Below the pieces are notes generated by a model, which made no database searches, had not been told where the DNA came from, and worked only from the letters and a program-made list of their open reading frames with translations. A stretch of DNA of 7,177 nucleotides. Origin: an uncultured Lachnospiraceae bacterium. Its GTDB lineage: Bacteria; Bacillota; Clostridia; Lachnospirales; Lachnospiraceae. The position numbers were made by a program, and so were the translations under genes. Shown in pieces: positions 1-5,106 of the stretch (its first letter is position 1; each line of letters starts with the position of its first letter). The stretch lies in the NCBI GenBank assembly GCA_946630645.1, contig CAMOZD010000059.1, positions 1-7,177 on the forward strand. The letters are read 5' to 3'.

Positions 1-679
1 CCTGTCCACCTGGGTGAAGACGGATATGCTGGACCAGCTATATCTGGTGATTGACGGGGTTCTCGGTGCAGTGAATGTCGTGGCAGAGTTTTTCATCGGC
101 ATTATCATAGCGGTCTATCTGATGATGGGCAGGGAGAACTTTAAAAGAGAGGGCAAGAAAGTAATCTACGCCTTTCTCAATGATGAGCACGCCGGTATGC
201 TGATCGGTCTGCTCAAGGAATGTAACAGGATCTTCGGCGGCTTTATCAATGGTAAGCTGCTGGATTCCCTGATTATAGGAATCCTCTGTTTCATCGGTGT
301 ATCTCTTTTGAATATGCCCTACTCCGTCCTGGTTGCGGTGATTATCGGAGTGACCAATGTCATTCCCTTCTTCGGTCCCTATATCGGTGCCATACCAAGC
401 ACTATCCTTATCATGCTGGACAGTCCTTCCAAGGGCCTGATTTTCCTTGTGTTTATTCTGATTCTCCAGCAGTTTGACGGAAATATACTGGGACCCAAGA
501 TCCTGGGGGATTCCATCGGTTTATCTCCCTTCTGGATCGTTTTTGCCATCCTCCTGGGAGGAGGTCTGTTCGGCGTAGTGGGTATGCTGTTCGGCGTACC
601 TGTGTTTGCCGTATTCTACTATCTGATCACGAGCTTTATCAATTACCGCCTTGCAAAAAAAGACGAGGTAATTGATTGA
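1..679 (+). CDS. AI-2E/PerM-family transporter, C-terminal part (5' end outside window)
   Basis: The reading frame is already open at the first full codon (position 2) and ends at TGA 677-679, so about 225 C-terminal residues are visible and the true start lies upstream. An internal GTG at 14 is not a credible start. The protein is strongly hydrophobic, with about five or six membrane segments. It carries motifs typical of the AI-2E transporter (PerM/YdiK, formerly UPF0118) family: PFFGPYIGAIP at about 365-397, then QQFDGNILGPKILG (467-508) followed by a glycine-rich hydrophobic stretch (LLGGGLFGVVGMLFGVPVF). The soluble stretch before PFFGPYIG (MGRENFKREGKK and onward) also fits the family. 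Members are integral membrane permeases; some have been linked to autoinducer-2 export or to cation/proton antiport, so the substrate cannot be named here. The end is a basic cytoplasmic tail (YRLAKKDEVID). Its stop codon overlaps the -35 box of the fruK promoter, and no terminator follows, so some readthrough into fruK is possible. The family call is confident; the function is not. Confidence 0.88.
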   Translation, partial: LSTWVKTDMLDQLYLVIDGVLGAVNVVAEFFIGIIIAVYLMMGRENFKREGKKVIYAFLNDEHAGMLIGLLKECNRIFGGFINGKLLDSLIIGILCFIGVSLLNMPYSVLVAVIIGVTNVIPFFGPYIGAIPSTILIMLDSPSKGLIFLVFILILQQFDGNILGPKILGDSIGLSPFWIVFAILLGGGLFGVVGMLFGVPVFAVFYYLITSFINYRLAKKDEVID

Positions 680-705
680 CATAGCTGAATTGACTGTTGT
701 ATAGT
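676..705 (+). promoter_or_regulatory. Probable sigma-A promoter of the fruK-fruA operon
   Basis: A perfect -35 box TTGACA (676-681) is followed after 18 bases by TATAGT (700-705), five of six matches to TATAAT. Transcription would start near 711-713, giving a leader of roughly 43 nt before the fruK ATG at 755. The -35 box overlaps the TGA stop of the preceding membrane-protein gene. Prediction is from sequence only; spacing is one base longer than ideal. Confidence 0.65.
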
Positions 706-708
706 CAA
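690..708 (+). promoter_or_regulatory. Operator-like inverted repeat over the fruK -10 box
   Basis: TTGACT (690-695) and AGTCAA (703-708) form a perfect 6-bp inverted repeat with a 7-base centre. The right arm overlaps the predicted -10 box and the left arm lies in the promoter spacer, so a dimeric repressor bound here would block RNA polymerase. In Firmicutes, fru operons are commonly controlled by the DeoR-family repressor FruR sensing fructose 1-phosphate, but assignment of this site to FruR is inference. Confidence 0.4.
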
Positions 709-740
709 ACCAAGTTAAATAATGCTGATCATTTTAACAA

Positions 741-754
741 AGGAGGAGATTACT
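741..754 (+). promoter_or_regulatory. Ribosome binding site setting the fruK start
   Basis: AGGAGG (741-746) lies 8 bases before ATG 755. An earlier in-frame ATG at 722 would place this Shine-Dalgarno inside the coding region and lacks its own site, so 755 is the start. The 15-base block aggagattactatga (744-758) recurs exactly at the fruA start (1801-1815). Confidence 0.85.
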
Positions 755-1660
755 ATGATCTACACAGTGACTTTTAATCCGGCATTGGATTACATTGTGT
801 TTTTGGATGGCATGGCTCTGGGAGAGGTGAACCGTGCGACCCGGGAACTGATATTCTATGGTGGAAAGGGCATCAATGTTTCCACTGTTCTGAATATGCT
901 CGGGATGGAGACGACAGCACTGGGCTTCACCGCCGGATTTACCGGAAGAGCCCTTGAAGAGGGAGTGGCTTCCCTGGGCATCAAGGCTGACTTTATCCGG
1001 CTTCCGGAAGGGAACACCCGTATCAATGTCAAGGTAAAGCACGGGGATGAGACAGAGATCAACGGACAGGGTCCGGTGATTACTGATGAGGCCCTCAATG
1101 CACTCTATACCAAGCTTGATACACTTACAAGTGATGATGTTCTTGTTCTGGCCGGAAGTATCCCCAACACACTGCCGGACGACGTATACGAGAGAATCAT
1201 GGCAAGACTGGAGCCTAAGGGCATCCGGATCGCCGTTGACGCTACCAAGGACCTTCTTCTCAATGTACTCAAGTACCACCCCTTCCTGATCAAGCCCAAC
1301 AATATTGAATTGGGTGAGATGTTCGGTGTGGTTTGTGAGACAGAGGCTGACATCGAGCACTATGCCAAGGAGCTTCAGAAGAAGGGTGCCGTTAATGTTC
1401 TGATTTCCATGGCAGGCGACGGCTCCATGCTGGTGACAGAGGACGGACAGACCCTTCGCATGGGCACCTGCAAGGGCAAGGTGGTTAATTCCGTAGGCGC
1501 CGGTGATTCCATGGTTGCAGGCTTTGTCGCCGGCTATATGAAGACCGGTGATTACAAGGAGGCTCTCCGCACAGGAACAGCCTGTGGCGGCGGCACCGCA
1601 TTTTCTGAGGGACTCTGTTCCAGAGAGACTTATGAAGAGATGCTGGCCCAGCTTTCCTGA
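755..1660 (+). CDS. fruK: 1-phosphofructokinase
   Basis: This 301-residue protein belongs to the PfkB/ribokinase sugar-kinase superfamily, 1-phosphofructokinase branch. It phosphorylates fructose 1-phosphate with ATP to fructose 1,6-bisphosphate in the cytoplasm, completing entry of PTS-imported fructose into glycolysis. Visible landmarks, in order, are the substrate-binding N-terminus TFNPALD (residues 6-12), GGKGINVS (36-43, the PfkB signature 1 region), LAGSIP (132-137), KPN (180-182), the ATP/anion-hole and catalytic motif GAGDSMVAGF (248-257, with Asp251 as the predicted catalytic base) and a C-terminal TAFSEGLC. The length is normal for FruK (about 300 residues). Sibling kinases (tagatose 6-phosphate kinase LacC, 6-phosphofructokinase PfkB) share these motifs; the adjacent fruA decides for FruK. 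It is first in the fru operon after the promoter at 676-705 and lies 151 bases upstream of fruA. No broken motif is seen. Confidence 0.96.
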   Translation: MIYTVTFNPALDYIVFLDGMALGEVNRATRELIFYGGKGINVSTVLNMLGMETTALGFTAGFTGRALEEGVASLGIKADFIRLPEGNTRINVKVKHGDETEINGQGPVITDEALNALYTKLDTLTSDDVLVLAGSIPNTLPDDVYERIMARLEPKGIRIAVDATKDLLLNVLKYHPFLIKPNNIELGEMFGVVCETEADIEHYAKELQKKGAVNVLISMAGDGSMLVTEDGQTLRMGTCKGKVVNSVGAGDSMVAGFVAGYMKTGDYKEALRTGTACGGGTAFSEGLCSRETYEEMLAQLS

Positions 1661-1681
1661 CGGAAAGGCCGGCATGATGGT

Positions 1682-1704
1682 CCTGTCCCGGGGACGGGGT
1701 CAGG
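1682..1704 (+). repeat. GC-rich imperfect hairpin, first of three in the fruK-fruA spacer
   Basis: CCTG (1682-1685) pairs with CAGG (1701-1704), then after one T/T mismatch CCC (1687-1689) pairs with GGG (1697-1699), leaving a GGGGACG loop. It starts 22 bases after the fruK stop. No T-run follows, so it is not a standard intrinsic terminator; it could shield the fruK mRNA 3' end. Confidence 0.45.
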
Positions 1705-1705
1705 C

Positions 1706-1721
1706 GATGGCTTAAGCCATC
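1706..1721 (+). repeat. Perfect 16-bp palindrome in the fruK-fruA spacer
   Basis: gatggcttaagccatc is identical to its reverse complement. As RNA it can form only a short stem with the central TTAA as loop; as DNA it has the symmetry of a dimeric repressor site. It sits directly between two larger hairpins. Role unknown. Confidence 0.5.
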
Positions 1722-1730
1722 CCATGTTTG

Positions 1731-1760
1731 ATAATAGGCATAGTTTCTATGCTTTATTAT
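1731..1760 (+). repeat. AT-rich hairpin upstream of fruA
   Basis: GCATAG (1738-1743), a TTT loop and CTATGC (1747-1752) form a 6-bp stem. It is extended outward by ATAATA (1731-1736) pairing with TATTAT (1755-1760), with a G·T pair and a one-base bulge between them, giving about 13 pairs. No T-tract follows, so termination is unlikely. It ends 51 bases before the fruA ATG and could stabilise or process the message; function is inferred. Confidence 0.5.
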
Positions 1761-1811
1761 GATACAGGGCACAGAGATGTGTGCTTAGATTTTTAAGAAA
1801 AGGAGATTACT

Positions 1812-3767
1812 ATGAGAATTGTAGACTTACTCAAGAAGGATGCCATTGTCCTTAACGCTAAGGTAAGCTCGAAAGCCGAAATGATCGACAAGCTTGTTGA
1901 TCTGCATGCCAAGGTGGGCAACATTAAGGACAAAGAGACATTCAAAGAAGGAATTATGAAAAGGGAGTCAGAGGGACCGACAGCCATCGGCGACGGCATC
2001 TGCATCCCCCATTCCAAGAATGAAGCAGTTGTAACACCTGGTATCGCCTCCATCACCGTTCCTGCAGGCATCGACTGTAATGCCCTCGACGGCGGACTTT
2101 CCAACCTCTTCTTTATGATCGCTGCTCCCGCTTCAGGATCAGACGTTCATCTGGAGGCCCTGGCAAGACTTTCCACCATTCTTATGGATGGCAAGTTCCG
2201 CACAGACCTTCTCAATGCCAAGAATGCCGATGAGTATCTTAAGATCATCGACGCCAAGGAGACAGAGAAGTTTGGCGCAGAGGAGAAGGCTCCCGCAGCT
2301 GCCGGTTCCGTACCTTCCACAGGTTACCGGATCCTGGCTGTTACCGCCTGCCCCACAGGTATCGCTCACACCTACATGGCTGCTGAGTCCCTGGAGGAGA
2401 AGGGCAAGGAGATGGGTTATCCGCTGAAGGCAGAGACCAACGGCTCCGGCGGTGCCAAGAATGTCCTTACGAAAGAAGAGATCGCTGCCTGTGACGGTAT
2501 CATTATCGCAGCGGACAAGAATGTGGAGATGGCCCGTTTCGACGGCAAGCCTCTCGTTAAGACCAAGGTTCAGGATGGTATCCACAAGCCTCAGGAACTG
2601 ATTGAGAAGATTATCAACGGAGAAGCACAGATTTACCACCATACCGGAGCTGCTGATACAGCAGATGACGGTGATGCAGAAGGACTCGGACATCAGATCT
2701 ACAAGCACCTGATGAACGGTGTATCCCACATGCTTCCCTTCGTTATCGGCGGCGGTATCCTGATCGCCCTCGCTTTCCTTTTTGACGATTACAGCATCAA
2801 CCCGGCTAACTTTGGTATGAATACACCGCTGGCTGCCATTCTTAAGACAGCCGGTGGCTTCGCCTTCAACTTCATGCTTCCGATCCTGGCAGGATATATC
2901 GCCATGAGTATCGCTGACAGACCAGGTCTCATGCCCGGTTTCGTCGGAGGCTGGATCGCAGCCCAAGGTACATCTTTCAGCTCTATCATCGCCGGCGTTA
3001 ACGGCGACGAAGTTGCCGTGATCTCCGGTGGTTTCATCGGTGCCCTTTTCGCAGGTTTTGCAGCTGGTTACATTGTACTTTTCCTGAAGAAGATTACCGA
3101 GAATATGCCGGCATCCATGGATGGTCTTCGCCCCATGCTGATCTACCCGGTTATCGGTCTTGCTATTATCAGTGCGATCATGTTCGCCGTTAACCCCTTC
3201 TTCGCATGGCTGAACACTCTGCTGGCCAGCGGCCTTGAGTCCCTTGCCGCCAGCGGCAACATTGTAATTCTCGGTGCCATTGTCGGAGGCATGATGTCTA
3301 TCGATATGGGTGGCCCGTTCAACAAGGCGGCTTATGTTACAGGTACAGCCGCTCTCGCACAGCAGACAGAGGCTGGTTACATGACCATGGCAGCAGTTAT
3401 GGTTGGTGGTATGGTTCCCCCGATCGCGATTGCCATTTCCTCCTGGCTGTTCAAAAACAAATTTACGGATAACGACCGTAAGGCCGCACCGGTTAATGCC
3501 ATCATGGGTCTCTGCTTCATCTCTGAGGCAGCCATTCCTTACGCAGCCGGTGATCCCGGACACGTTATTCCTTCCTGTGTTGTTGGTTCTGCAGTAGCAG
3601 GTGCTCTTTCCACAATCTTCGGATGTACACTGATGGCTCCTCATGGCGGACTTTTCGTAATCCCGACCATCGGCAATCCGCTCATGTACATCGTAGCCCT
3701 GATTGTTGGTTCCCTGGTTGGCGCAGTTCTTCTCGGCGTTCTGAGAAAGCCTGTTGACCAGAAATAA
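1812..3767 (+). CDS. fruA: PTS fructose transporter subunit IIABC
   Basis: This 651-residue membrane protein takes up fructose and phosphorylates it at C1 during transport, using phosphate from PEP via EI and HPr. Three domains are visible. IIA (about 1-148) has the phospho-acceptor His67 in GDGICIPHSKNEA. IIB (about 172-270) has the phospho-acceptor Cys180 in VTACPTGIAHTYMAAE. IIC (about 294-645) is a multispanning channel carrying MSIDMGGPFNKAAY (495-508), ISEAAIPYAAGDP (570-582) and APHGG (609-613), all typical of the fructose/mannitol IIC family. An Ala/Pro-rich linker (about 157-171) joins IIA to IIB, and an acidic linker (about 277-292) joins IIB to IIC. There is no fused HPr (FPr) domain. 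Order and length fit the usual Firmicute FruA. The start ATG 1812 follows AGGAG (1801-1805) by 6 bases. It pairs with fruK upstream, and the strong terminator at 3842-3878 closes the unit. Mannose/2-O-alpha-mannosyl-glycerate-type transporters share this architecture, but linkage to fruK favours fructose. Confidence 0.96.
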   Translation: MRIVDLLKKDAIVLNAKVSSKAEMIDKLVDLHAKVGNIKDKETFKEGIMKRESEGPTAIGDGICIPHSKNEAVVTPGIASITVPAGIDCNALDGGLSNLFFMIAAPASGSDVHLEALARLSTILMDGKFRTDLLNAKNADEYLKIIDAKETEKFGAEEKAPAAAGSVPSTGYRILAVTACPTGIAHTYMAAESLEEKGKEMGYPLKAETNGSGGAKNVLTKEEIAACDGIIIAADKNVEMARFDGKPLVKTKVQDGIHKPQELIEKIINGEAQIYHHTGAADTADDGDAEGLGHQIYKHLMNGVSHMLPFVIGGGILIALAFLFDDYSINPANFGMNTPLAAILKTAGGFAFNFMLPILAGYIAMSIADRPGLMPGFVGGWIAAQGTSFSSIIAGVNGDEVAVISGGFIGALFAGFAAGYIVLFLKKITENMPASMDGLRPMLIYPVIGLAIISAIMFAVNPFFAWLNTLLASGLESLAASGNIVILGAIVGGMMSIDMGGPFNKAAYVTGTAALAQQTEAGYMTMAAVMVGGMVPPIAIAISSWLFKNKFTDNDRKAAPVNAIMGLCFISEAAIPYAAGDPGHVIPSCVVGSAVAGALSTIFGCTLMAPHGGLFVIPTIGNPLMYIVALIVGSLVGAVLLGVLRKPVDQK

Positions 3768-3770
3768 TAT

Positions 3771-3778
3771 AAGCGCTT
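3771..3778 (+). promoter_or_regulatory. cre-like palindrome core just after fruA
   Basis: AAGCGCTT, 3 bases past the fruA stop, is a perfect 8-bp palindrome matching the core of many CcpA cre sites. The flanks (TAT...TAT) lack the usual TG/CA ends, and the site lies downstream of the operon, so a regulatory role is doubtful. Confidence 0.2.
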
Positions 3779-3794
3779 TATACTGATCCACGGG

Positions 3795-3812
3795 TCCCGG
3801 GGGTTCCCGGGA
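3795..3812 (+). repeat. GC-rich hairpin downstream of fruA
   Basis: TCCCGGG (3795-3801), a GGTT loop and CCCGGGA (3806-3812) form a perfect 7-bp stem 27 bases after the fruA stop. No T-tract follows (AAAATG comes next), so it is more likely a 3'-end stabiliser or an accessory to the true terminator 30 bases further on. It shares gtcccgggg with the hairpin after fruK. Confidence 0.45.
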
Positions 3813-3841
3813 AAATGTATCATTTAAAGACATAAAAGATG

Positions 3842-3878
3842 ACGGCGTCACATTATTAAGATGTGGCGCCGTTTTTTT
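3842..3878 (+). terminator. Strong intrinsic terminator of the fru operon
   Basis: ACGGCGTCACAT (3842-3853) pairs with ATGTGGCGCCGT (3861-3872) over 12 positions, 11 Watson-Crick and one T·G wobble, around a 7-base loop. The stem runs straight into seven T residues (3872-3878). It lies 75 bases beyond the fruA stop and isolates the fructose operon from the phosphatase gene. Confidence 0.93.
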
Positions 3879-3955
3879 CTGCTTCTATGGTCCGGGTCTC
3901 TGTCTGCCAGGTTTAAAAGAAACAAAAATTTACCTATCATAGGATGTTCATCTTG

Positions 3956-3984
3956 TTGACTTTCATAGCACAAAATTTTATAAT
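3956..3984 (+). promoter_or_regulatory. Near-consensus promoter of the phosphatase gene
   Basis: TTGACT (3956-3961), a 17-base spacer and a perfect TATAAT (3979-3984) make a strong sigma-A-type promoter. Transcription would begin near 3990, leaving a leader of about 78 nt. An imperfect palindrome CCTAT-C-ATAGG (3933-3943) lies 12 bases upstream of the -35 box. The rest of the 301-base gap between fruA and this gene holds the two fru hairpins and an AT-rich stretch with no ORF of note. Confidence 0.85.
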
Positions 3985-4008
3985 ATAGGTAATAATATAT
4001 AAATACTT

Positions 4009-4036
4009 ACTGTGCAGTCTGTGTGGTCTGTACAGT
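4009..4036 (+). repeat. Hairpin in the phosphatase mRNA leader
   Basis: ACTGTGCA (4009-4016) can pair with TGTACAGT (4029-4036), eight pairs including one G·T, around a 12-base loop that holds part of a gtctgt direct repeat (4017-4022 and 4026-4031). TTTTA follows the stem. It could act as a weak attenuator or leader structure, or be chance. Confidence 0.25.
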
Positions 4037-4054
4037 TTTACAATTGTTTTATTG

Positions 4055-4068
4055 GGAGAGGGGTCTAT
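4055..4068 (+). promoter_or_regulatory. Ribosome binding site setting the phosphatase start
   Basis: The purine-rich GGAGAGGGG (4055-4063) lies 5 bases before ATG 4069. The frame stays open upstream to a GTG at 4012, but that GTG has no Shine-Dalgarno, and the 19 residues it would add do not resemble the family N-terminus. Confidence 0.75.
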
Positions 4069-4947
4069 ATGAGTTCAGGATTATTACCGTTTGAAGGCAT
4101 AAAAAATGCCAGGGATTTGGGAGGTATCGCCACCAAGGATGGTCATGTGGTTCGCAAGGGGAAGCTGATTAAGAGTGGATCAATATGCGATGCTACAGGC
4201 AATGACCTCCGCATCCTCATGGATGATTATAAGCTCAAGGTTGTTGTGGATTTAAGAACGGAAATGGAGAGAGAGCAGATGCCGGATCCCTGCCTACTCG
4301 GCGTGGCACAGATCTGGAATCCTCTGTTTAAATCAGACACACAGGGCCTGGGTATTTTTAAAGCAGATTCCAGTGATATACTCTACAATCATCTCAAGTC
4401 TATCTTTGTGGTGAGCAGCAGGAACGACGGAGCCCTGGACACGGCTGTCCAGCAGGTGCAGGAGATGATCCGCAAGGATGATTTCCGTCCGGAGGAGTAC
4501 ATGCTCAGATTATACCAGAAGTTTGTCAATAACCAGGTTGTCCAGAAGCAGGTGAAGCAGTTCTTCTCCCTGCTGACCAATAACCGTGGGGGAGCCATCC
4601 TCTGGCATTGCTCTGCAGGCAAGGACAGGGCAGGCATGCTGACAGCCTTGCTCCTCTATGCTTTGGGTGTTTCCAAAGAGACCATCATCGAAGACTACAT
4701 GGCATCCGCAGAATCCTCCGAGGACGCTGTAGAGTATATTCTCGACAGGCTCTTCCCGGGCAGTGACTGCCAGAGCGTATGTTACAGAGAGATGGCCAAG
4801 CAGATTTTTAATGTCCGCTCATGCTATATTGAGTCCTTCTTCGAAGCGATTGAGAGAGACTATGTGAGCATTGACAACTATTTGCAGAAGGCTATTGAGA
4901 TTCATGTAGATAATATAGTCAGACTGAAGACTCTCTATCTTGAGTAG
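4069..4947 (+). CDS. Protein-tyrosine phosphatase (tyrosine/serine type, HCxxGKDRxG family)
   Basis: This 292-residue protein has the hallmarks of the bacterial Y_phosphatase3 family, which includes Mycobacterium PtpB and Listeria LipA. It has the N-terminal block FEGIKNARDLGGIATKDG (8-25), VVDLRTEMEREQ (59-70) in the core sheet, and the P-loop HCSAGKDRAG (180-189), in which Cys181 is the predicted nucleophile and Arg187 the phosphate-binding residue. Such enzymes hydrolyse phosphotyrosine, often also phosphoserine/threonine or phosphoinositides; the physiological substrate cannot be read from sequence. No signal peptide or membrane segment is seen, so a cytoplasmic location is expected. The stretch before the P-loop (about 124-165) is helical and charged, at the place where PtpB-like enzymes carry a lid, but this is a guess. 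It has its own promoter (3956-3984) and is followed by a moderate terminator (5030-5060). The only neighbour on the same side of the fru terminator is the GlgB-like gene downstream. Confidence 0.9.
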   Translation: MSSGLLPFEGIKNARDLGGIATKDGHVVRKGKLIKSGSICDATGNDLRILMDDYKLKVVVDLRTEMEREQMPDPCLLGVAQIWNPLFKSDTQGLGIFKADSSDILYNHLKSIFVVSSRNDGALDTAVQQVQEMIRKDDFRPEEYMLRLYQKFVNNQVVQKQVKQFFSLLTNNRGGAILWHCSAGKDRAGMLTALLLYALGVSKETIIEDYMASAESSEDAVEYILDRLFPGSDCQSVCYREMAKQIFNVRSCYIESFFEAIERDYVSIDNYLQKAIEIHVDNIVRLKTLYLE

Positions 4948-5029
4948 TCGGCAGACTCAGATTCCGGACCGGCCGGCAAGCTGCAGGGGGTTCCTGGAGA
5001 TCAGGGTTAGCAGTGATAATGAAAACACC

Positions 5030-5060
5030 GCCGGGGATAAGGATTTATTCCCGGCATTTT
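5030..5060 (+). terminator. Moderate intrinsic terminator after the phosphatase gene
   Basis: GCCGGGGATAA (5030-5040) pairs with TTATTCCCGGC (5045-5055), 11 pairs with one G·T, around a GGAT loop, followed by ATTTTCTT. The T-run is short and interrupted, so readthrough into the GlgB-like gene is plausible. It starts 83 bases past the phosphatase stop. Confidence 0.75.
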
Positions 5061-5106
5061 CTTATACAGGGGAGTGATTTATGTGAGGTTCGAAGTGGGA
5101 GCCATC

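Noticed and set aside
14..679. GTG at 14 as the start of the membrane-protein gene
   Set aside because: The frame is open to the window edge, no ribosome site precedes the GTG, and family members are longer at the N-terminus; the gene is truncated by the window.
722..757. ATG at 722 as the fruK start
   Set aside because: It lacks a Shine-Dalgarno and would place the perfect AGGAGG inside the gene; FruK proteins begin at the MIYTVTFNPALD encoded from 755.
734..1675. Antisense open frame of 313 codons opposite fruK
   Set aside because: It mirrors fruK almost exactly, has no family motif and no convincing ribosome site.
1728..1760. Possible separate fruA promoter, TTGATA (1728) with TATTAT (1755)
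   Set aside because: The spacer is 21 bases, too long, and both elements are better explained as the arms of the hairpin at 1731-1760.
2139..3851. Antisense open frame of 570 codons opposite fruA
   Set aside because: It is the shadow of a strongly codon-biased gene. The translation is rich in Cys, His and Asn with no recognisable motif, and fruA on the + strand is unmistakable.
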